From Thermothelomyces thermophilus ATCC 42464 (taxonomy: Eukaryota > Ascomycota > Sordariomycetes > Sordariales > Chaetomiaceae), in the NCBI RefSeq assembly GCF_000226095.1, contig NC_016475.1:4030001-4094000 (forward strand): a stretch of DNA of 64,000 nt, in the 5' to 3' direction. The notes under the pieces were generated by a model. That model did not search any database, was not told the origin of the DNA, and worked only from the letters and a program-made list of their open reading frames with translations. The translations under genes were made by a program, and so were the position numbers. Below, one piece after another: positions 57,673-64,000 of the stretch (position 1 is the first letter of the stretch; each line of letters opens with the position of its first letter).

Positions 57673-59226
57673 TTAGTAGTTACAGATTCCGCCCACATCC
57701 TCATCCATGGTCCAAGAGCCAGCGAGTCCGTGCATTGTCACCTCTTCGGCCCCGCCCGCCGCCGCGCTGACCTGCAAGCCGGCTCCCTCGTCGGGCTTAC
57801 CGGCGAAGAAGTCACCCTGGCCCTCGGTCCTAAGCTGGCGACTCATGAACCGCTTCGTCCACTCTTCAATAGCCGGTTCGCCCGTCTCATCGCGCGCCTG
57901 CTTCAAAAAGGAGATGAGCGCGGTGCCGCCGGTGCCCTTGAGGCTCGCCCCCTTCTTGCCGTCGGCATCGTTCGGCTCCTCCGGACGATACGCGATGCCC
58001 TGCGGGCCCGGGCGCTGGCGGGAAGCGGTGGCCAGGTTGATCTTGCGGCGCGTGGCCTCGGGGCTGCGGCTCCGGGCGCGAACCTCACGGGAGGGTACCA
58101 CGATGTAGCGGGTGACGATGGCGATGTGCTTGTCGCGCAGGTTCCGCAGCATAGACAGGCATGCATCGTAGGCAACGCACAGAGGCCGGTTATCCGCGTG
58201 GCTCTCAACATAGTCGCGCAGGTTGGCGACAGCCTGCACGTCCCCGAGAAAGCGCGCATGCGGACCCGGCATGTACTTCCGCATCTCCATGATGAAGTTG
58301 TGCTTGGGCGGCGGGGCTCGGCCCTCTCGCTCCGCGGTATCCTGGGTTACTGAACGAGACTTCTTCTCGCCCGTCGGGCGGTGGTCGACGCCCAGGACTA
58401 TATCGAAGAATTGGATGAGGCTGCTCTGAGCGTTGCTGCCGCCGGCGTACTGGCGGTAAGTCTCTTTGCCGGAGCCATCCTCGTAGATGACGCCGTGGGG
58501 AAGGCCGGCCTCGGCCATGTTCTTGCTGCCGGCGAGGAAGGGCCGAATCCGGTGGTAAAAGATATGCGGGTCGCAGTTCTCGTGCATGCGCTGGAGCAAC
58601 GCGGTAAGGTCGTCCAGGCGCTCGGCAAAGGTGTTGAGGCAGCTGGTCACCGTCGTCGCATCGTCTTCCCGGGCGGCGGCAATGGCGGTCAGCATCAGTG
58701 GGATGATGGGGGCTCCCCGGGCTTCCATGGCTACTGAGACCAGATAGAACCATGACTCGTCCAGGGAACCGGTAAGAGTGGTGAGAGTGGCGAGGTTCTC
58801 GAGATTATCGATGCCCTCGTCCATGAACAGCGGCTTGAAGTTCCACAGACACACCGCGGCATAGGTGGCGACGGGTGGCACCTCGAGATGGGCCGATATC
58901 TCCAGCAGCGGAATCGAGATGGAAGGAGGTAGGCGGTCACTGGGGCTATCACCACCCCAGATGTAGCCGTGGGCCATGAAGCACAGAATCGAGTAAGCTC
59001 TGCGCCATTCTGCTTCGTGTTCCAGACCGATGGTCGAGAGCACGGGAAGGCGGTCGATGACACCGCGCAACCGCTTGCTGAGAATCAGGCCCTGAAGGTT
59101 GGCGACGATGGCCTCCCACTTGTTATAGTAGGGATCCGGGAGTCTCGTCAACGGCAGAACGTCAGGGAGGAAGCCGTGGGTTGGCGAGATCCCATAGTCG
59201 GCCAAGACGGGAATCGGGGGAAGCAT
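57673..59226 (-). CDS. Indoleamine 2,3-dioxygenase family protein
   Basis: A single exon of 517 residues. Family segments in order: YGISPTHGFLPD, LPVLSTIGLEHEAEWRRAYS, FMAHGYIWGG, LEVPPVATYAAVCLWNF, GSLDESWFYLVSVAMEARGA, CDPHIFYHRIRPFLAGSKN, GLPHGVIYEDG, AGGSNAQSSLIQFFDIVLGV, MRKYMPGPHARFLGDVQAVA and LRDKHIAIVTRYI, where H367 is the expected proximal heme ligand. The enzyme opens the indole ring of tryptophan to N-formylkynurenine, the first step towards NAD. Fungi often have several IDO paralogues of different activity; the insert KKSRSVTQDTAERE and the long C-terminal tail (after residue 380) make this a longer form. No introns. It is divergent from VPS23 across 1.06 kb. Confidence 0.9.
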   Translation of the reverse strand: MLPPIPVLADYGISPTHGFLPDVLPLTRLPDPYYNKWEAIVANLQGLILSKRLRGVIDRLPVLSTIGLEHEAEWRRAYSILCFMAHGYIWGGDSPSDRLPPSISIPLLEISAHLEVPPVATYAAVCLWNFKPLFMDEGIDNLENLATLTTLTGSLDESWFYLVSVAMEARGAPIIPLMLTAIAAAREDDATTVTSCLNTFAERLDDLTALLQRMHENCDPHIFYHRIRPFLAGSKNMAEAGLPHGVIYEDGSGKETYRQYAGGSNAQSSLIQFFDIVLGVDHRPTGEKKSRSVTQDTAEREGRAPPPKHNFIMEMRKYMPGPHARFLGDVQAVANLRDYVESHADNRPLCVAYDACLSMLRNLRDKHIAIVTRYIVVPSREVRARSRSPEATRRKINLATASRQRPGPQGIAYRPEEPNDADGKKGASLKGTGGTALISFLKQARDETGEPAIEEWTKRFMSRQLRTEGQGDFFAGKPDEGAGLQVSAAAGGAEEVTMHGLAGSWTMDEDVGGICNY

Positions 59227-60288
59227 GGCTGCTATTGAGCAAGCCTGCTGAATCCTTGCTTGGCTTTGTCTTGAGGGTGGTGTTGTCCTCTAGAAATGGC
59301 GCGACGACCAAGTTGGTGTGCGCTTAGCCAATAGGAATTGCAAGGCGAGGTTGACGATTCCCAAGTTGATGAACTAAGAGGTCCTGACGCAAGGAGTATA
59401 CAGAATGCGCTCTGTAATACTCCTCAGCCGTGCGAGAACTCTTGTGTGGCGTGGGCATGTAGCGAGTCTGAGGCAAAAAATTTCGGAAAGGCCGCGCCTG
59501 ACTGGGAAGGGGAAAGGGTTTCAATGAGTTGAACTGGGTTTCAAAACTCTGGCTCGGGAGGAGTGGGCCCTTTGTAATCACCACGCCTTCAGACGCAAGC
59601 AACCGGAAGTTTGCCCCTCTGTTTCCTGAAAGAACGCTAATAAAGGGTGCAGTCACCTGCGACATCGGTTTCTAGAAACAACCGAAATAGATCTCAAAAC
59701 GCCGACTGACCGGGTGGAGTCGGAAGGGAGATCGAGGTTAATGGGATTCGCTGTTGGCCGATTTCGAGAGACCCTCGTGCCTCTTCCGACAACGGCCATG
59801 ACCAGATCGGGTGGCCTGATTATTCTTGACCTCGGGACTCTGCATTTCGTTCCCGTTCCTTCCGTCCGGTGGCGGACTTTAGAAGAACCTTGAAGGTTAG
59901 AAAAATTGTTTGGGCGCGCGGAATTGTGTAAGCAACAATTGTAAGCAACAATGGTTCGATGCGCGTTAAAGCGTGGGGTTGGCGAATCTGGATGTGAATG
60001 ACGCCCCGCGGCGAAAATGGGGTTCATGTGGCGTGCATAGCGCGCCATCCAGGTGCCACAAGATCCCATGAATCACAGGGCTCAGTGGCTCGCTTAGGAA
60101 CGGGAAGAGCTTGGGCCACCACCCCGCCAAGGAGCCTTGTCCGTCATGGCGCGCCAAGCCAAGCCCCTCTGATCGCCTGGCTTGGCACCCCGGAGGCATC
60201 TTCCAGTGTGCTGACGGGAGCCGACCTCGACGGCTGAGCAGCTACAAGCGATGCGCCGATAGCACGAGCGCATCGATGCCAGCTCAAC
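59227..60288. other. Divergent spacer between IDO-like and VPS23 genes
   Basis: Promoter regions of both genes; a GCAACAATTGTAAGCAACAAT near-repeat lies at about 59931-59951. No further gene. Confidence 0.45.
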
Positions 60289-62136
60289 ATGGTGGTCCAG
60301 CAGCATGTCCTCAACTGGCTGTACAGCGTCCTGACAAGTGTGAGCGGTTCCCGCGACTATCAGTCATTCATTACACGGCGATCGACGCCGAACTGACCCC
60401 GCCTCGTCCATGAGCAGGAATACCACGATGTCAACCGCACCTACAACGACGTGGCCGCAGCCTTGTCACAGTATCCCTCGATATCCCCCAAGACTGATGT
60501 CTACAGTACGTACGCGGCCCCATATCCGGTGATGAATTCTGGTTGACAGGGTGTTCGCAGCATTTCCCAATGGCGCCTCGGCCCTCCTCCTCCACCTATC
60601 GGGAACAATCCCAGTCGTCTTCCGCGGCACAACCTACCGTTTCCCCATATCAATATGGGTTCCGCACGCGTACCCGCGCGAGCCACCGCTCATCTACGTA
60701 ACCCCGACCGAAACCATGGTGGTGCGTCCGGGGCAACACGTCGACCCGCAGGGCCAGGTCTATCATCCCTACCTTGTCGGATGGGCGACGTTTTGGGATG
60801 TAAGAGGCATGATACACAGACGATATGGTCACTGGGCTGATTTGGTTATCTGCAGAAATCCACAATCTTGGATTTCCTGGCCATTCTTCAGGACGTGTTT
60901 GCCAAGGAGCCCCCCATTGTTGCTCGCCAGCCGGGGCCCCCGCCGCCTCGGGCACAACCGACGCAGACTCCTCCTCCCGTACCTCCCCTCCCTCCAGATC
61001 TCGCCCCGAAGCCAGCAAGTCGAGTTCAATCACCAGCTTCAGAAGGGCCGAGGCCGCCACCACCACCTCCAAAACCAGGAACGCAGCCCGCGCCCCAACA
61101 GCAGCCCTCCCCAGTTCCGGTCCGACAAGATGGTCCTCCAGCCCCTCCGCCCCCGCCACCGAAGATTGGTGGCCCTCTAGGCCAACATGCTTCAGGAGGA
61201 TCGCCTCCTACGCGGCACGAACCCGCTAGAGCTGGGCCTTCGCGTTATGAGACAGCAGCGCCACTACCACCCGAAGCACAAGCGCAAGCAGCACGGGGTC
61301 CGCCCGTTTCAATGCCCCCGATGTCTCCCCCAGCCCCAGCAGCCATGCAACATCCCTCTTACCACTCCATGCAGTATCAGGGCCCACCACCCACGGCCAG
61401 CTTCTCGCCCGGACCACCACACTCACCTCAACCACCCACATATCCGCCCGCCGACCCACGAATGTCAACCTTTGCTCACCCCCAAGGGTACAGCACCCCT
61501 CCGCCGACATGGCAACAAACCCTGCCGCCCGTCCAAACCCAGTCCCAACAGAAACCACCTCCGCCGCCGGATCTGTTGGATGACGATCTCACGGTAACGA
61601 TCCCTTCCCCTTCCTCCGTTCCTCCGCCGCCGATTCCGCCCAACCCCGAGAAGGACCAGCTCCTCCACCAGCTCGCCCAGACACTACATGCCTACCGCGA
61701 AAAGGCCCGCGCCCAAAACACGGCCTCCCTCGAGGGTCTCCGAGCCCAGCGCGCCGCCATGCTACAAGCCATGACCACCCTCCAAGCCGAGTCGGCCCAA
61801 CTGACCCAGCTCACTGCCGTCCTCAACTCGAACACGTCTATTCTGCAAGACTCGCTGCGCCAGGCCGACAGCGTGATTGAGTCGTCGGCAAATCACCCAA
61901 GGCCGGACATCGACGAGCTCTTGGTGGCGCCGACGGTGGTCGGAAACCAGCTGTACGAGCTGGTGGCCGAGGAACGGGCGTTGGCCGACGCCATCTTTGT
62001 GTTGGGACGCGCGGTGGAGAAGGGCCGGATCACGCCGCAGACGTTTGCCAAGATGACGAGGAGTTTGGCAAGAGAGTGGTATCTGAAGAAGGCTCTGGTG
62101 CGGAAGATTGGGAAGGGGATGGGGCTGACCGAGTAG
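60289..62136 (+). CDS. VPS23: ESCRT-I subunit Vps23 (TSG101 homologue)
   Basis: Four exons (60289-60339, 60418-60505, 60561-60799, 60856-62136) give 552 residues. The N-terminal UEV domain spans about 1-150: MVVQQHVLNWLYSVLTSEYH, DVNRTYNDVAAALSQYPSIS, SGTIPVVFRGTTYRFPISIW, VPHAYPREPPLIYVTPT and QGQVYHPYLVGWATFWDKST. A long Pro/Gln-rich linker (about 160-390) leads to a coiled coil, then the C-terminal steadiness box: NQLYELVAEERALADAIFVL, GRAVEKGRITPQTFAKMTRS and LAREWYLKKALVRKIGKGMG. It sorts ubiquitinated cargo into multivesicular endosomes. The start was set by the ATG giving the UEV N-terminal helix, and all phases match. Confidence 0.9.
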
Positions 62137-63399
62137 GCAGGACTTGACCCTCCCAGCAGTGGAGAAGAAGGAAACGGGAGGTGTAGATGGGTTAAAAGGT
62201 GTCTTCGATCAGATGGGAGAGGAAACAGAAGGATTTGTGATGTCAAAAGGTAATTAACTAACATATATAACCGTAGCGGTTTGAATTCCTGTCTCCGCAT
62301 TATCCCATTGCCAACACCGTCCCCGCGGATTTGAAGGTAAAGTCATGCTAGACGATTATAGAATATACACTTTTGGGAGCTTTCCTTATACCGATACCAA
62401 TGAAGGAATCTACCCAATAGAAACAAACAACAGACATAGACATGGTTCCAAAAGTATCGTCGCTTCTCTAACCCTCGCCTCGTTCACCGTCATTCAGCCC
62501 TAACCTTGAGAAGGTCGTCCCCAGATGAAACCTCTACAGTACTGTAAACATTCTCGAACTCGGCGCCCCAGAACCACGCCCAGGCTCGAAAGTGACAGTC
62601 TACCCAAGATACCCACTTTTTATTATTATTCTGGTTGAAACAAAAAAAAGGCCAGTGTACTTATAAAGTTAAGACCAGAAAGAAGAAACAAAGAGGGCAT
62701 TATCTGAGAGTAGAAACATAATAGAAGACAACAAGACAAAAGGGCTGTCCCTTGTGCTTGCTCTTGTTAGGATTGAGCGCCTAACCCCACTTGCAGTATC
62801 CAGCCTTTGTGAAGAGCTGTGCCACATGCTAGAGTATTTCTGTGCTTGAGGATTTGGAACGAAGGTGATTACGAGCTAATTCTCCTCGCCCTCGTTCAAG
62901 GAAACCGCGTACCACCTGAAAGATGAGGCTGGAAGATGAGGCAAAAGTGCTCTTTGGCCGGGTTTGGGCGCCCTTATAGCCTACCATCCTGACCGTGGTT
63001 CCCTAACGGGAGCGGGTTCTCCGTTTTGGTTCCGATAGGCTCTGAAATAGCTATTATTAATTAGCTGAAAGCTCCAAAGCCCGGTAGTCTTGATGTGAAT
63101 CTTCGCAGCACCTTCCTCACATTTGCACACAAACCTTCTTTCTCCATTCGAACCAAGAATGGTAATTACCTTGTATCAGTTGCTAGGTAAATGTTGCGCA
63201 AACTTAAACACCGGGCAGTTCCAATCTAACACGTCCAGGTAATGATGAGCGCTAATTAAATAACTAGTCCAATTGATTCCAGATGATCTTCTCAATCATT
63301 GCACACCCCTGCTCCGGAACCTCCTAATTAGACCACAGGTAGTACCACGGAAAGAACGCCAACAACAGCATTTGCAGCTTCCGAGCCATTGAGATTTAA
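62137..63399. other. Spacer between VPS23 and the right-edge gene
   Basis: AT-rich, with about six TAATTA motifs in 62240-63345. No gene is supported. Confidence 0.4.
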
Positions 63400-64000
63400 T
63401 TAATGGCACTTGTGGCCCGAGTCGCCGCCGCGCCTCCTCCAAGAGCAATCGACCTTGTCGCAGCACTGGTCTCCGTTCGTCCAGATGCAGTTGTTGGCGT
63501 CGGACTTGATGTCGCAGGGGACCTCGGTCAGCTCGAAGGGGACGCACATCTGGGGATCCTGCGTGTAGAAGGTCAGGGCCGGGGTCTGGGCGGGACAGGC
63601 CGGGCCGAGGCCGTGCCGGAAGCCGCCGAGGCAGTACTTGCCGCAGGGCCACTTGCTCAGCGCGAACTCGCCCGCCTGGTCGAAGGCCTTGGTGCGCCCG
63701 ATGTGCCGGCCGTTCTTGGCGTTGTTGAGCCACATGCCGGCGTTGGCGCCCGTCGTGACGTCGCCGTAGATGTCCCGGATGTACGTCTTGTCGGACGGGT
63801 TGATGGCCAGGCCGGGCGTGCACTTCTCGTCCTTGCAGAGCTGGAACTTGCCGTACCGATGGGCTATGCTGTCCTTGGTGGCGTAGTACACCCCGTCGTT
63901 GTGCAGGCCGAGGCGGTCGCCATTCTCGCTCGTGAAGGTGTGGCATTTTCCTGTGTGTTTGTTTGTTTGTTTGTTGGGAGATCGCTCGGCGTCAGCTCGT
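63400..64000 (-). CDS. Partial secreted Cys-rich protein (runs off right edge)
   Basis: The last exon (63400-63950) follows an acceptor ACACACAG and reads KCHTFTSENGDRLGLHNDGV-YYAT, GKFQLCKDEKCTPGLAINPS, MWLNNAKNGRHIGRTKAFDQ, WPCGKYCLGGFRHGLGPACP, CVPFELTEVPCDIKSDANNC and IWTNGDQCCDKVDCSWRRR, ending GHKCH. The twelve or more Cys and absence of Lys-rich or membrane segments suggest a disulfide-stabilised extracellular protein. The 5' exons, including any signal peptide, lie beyond the window, and 63951-64000 appears to be intron. No named domain recognised. The stop TAA overlaps a TAATTA motif. Confidence 0.7.
   Translation of the reverse strand, partial: RADAERSPNKQTNKHTGKCHTFTSENGDRLGLHNDGVYYATKDSIAHRYGKFQLCKDEKCTPGLAINPSDKTYIRDIYGDVTTGANAGMWLNNAKNGRHIGRTKAFDQAGEFALSKWPCGKYCLGGFRHGLGPACPAQTPALTFYTQDPQMCVPFELTEVPCDIKSDANNCIWTNGDQCCDKVDCSWRRRGGDSGHKCH

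Noticed and set aside
1-64000. Search for retroelements and CRISPR arrays.
   Set aside because: No reverse transcriptase, integrase or capsid motifs and no long direct terminal repeats were seen; tandem repeats present are microsatellites, not spaced arrays.

Overview
This window is nuclear DNA from a filamentous ascomycete, most likely a Sordariomycete and plausibly a Sordariales/Chaetomiaceae member. The evidence is GC-rich exons broken by many introns of 50-100 nt with GT-AG ends and CTRAY-like branch sites, AT-rich spacers, and a gene set typical of that group: a GH7 cellulase, DUF1996 proteins, an S28 peptidase and an Ist2/anoctamin-type protein. I rebuilt exon chains by hand from splice sites, reading phase and family similarity. 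I saw no CRISPR array and no recognisable retroelement.

Layout. 0-7.5 kb is mainly housekeeping: PET117 (partial), VMA10 (V-ATPase subunit G, with a 9-nt microexon), a CTNNBL1-like armadillo protein, a histidine phosphatase and a TMEM205-like membrane protein. 9.7-14.2 kb holds a DUF1996 protein, fragments of a second DUF1996 gene and of an AAA+ ATPase, and a small secreted protein. 15.2-28.7 kb is a run of five oxidation and transport genes: two NtaA/DszA-type FMN monooxygenases, an UNC93-like MFS protein, a Baeyer-Villiger monooxygenase and a Dal5/Seo1-type permease, the last two sharing a divergent promoter. An S28 peptidase (29.2-31.1 kb) follows. Then come tRNA-Tyr with an intron, an ADGF/CECR1-type adenosine deaminase with an in-frame TAG where a Trp is expected, an anoctamin-like protein, a DHA2-type MFS transporter and tRNA-Asp. 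48-64 kb carries a secreted unknown, a non-autonomous Tc1/mariner element with perfect 44-bp terminal repeats, the GH7 enzyme, a conserved unknown paired with a Tom6-like gene, indoleamine 2,3-dioxygenase, the ESCRT-I subunit VPS23, and a partial secreted Cys-rich protein.

Working together. The 15-29 kb block looks like a catabolic or scavenging cluster: permease import, flavin-dependent C-N or C-S cleavage, then Baeyer-Villiger oxidation. This is inference from family and position. The most unusual window-wide signal is the palindromic hexamer TAATTA, about 90 copies by hand count. They are almost all in introns and spacers, sometimes as tandem runs, and one related 7-bp insertion lies inside a decayed exon. 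Excision footprints of a TA-targeting transposon are one possible explanation.
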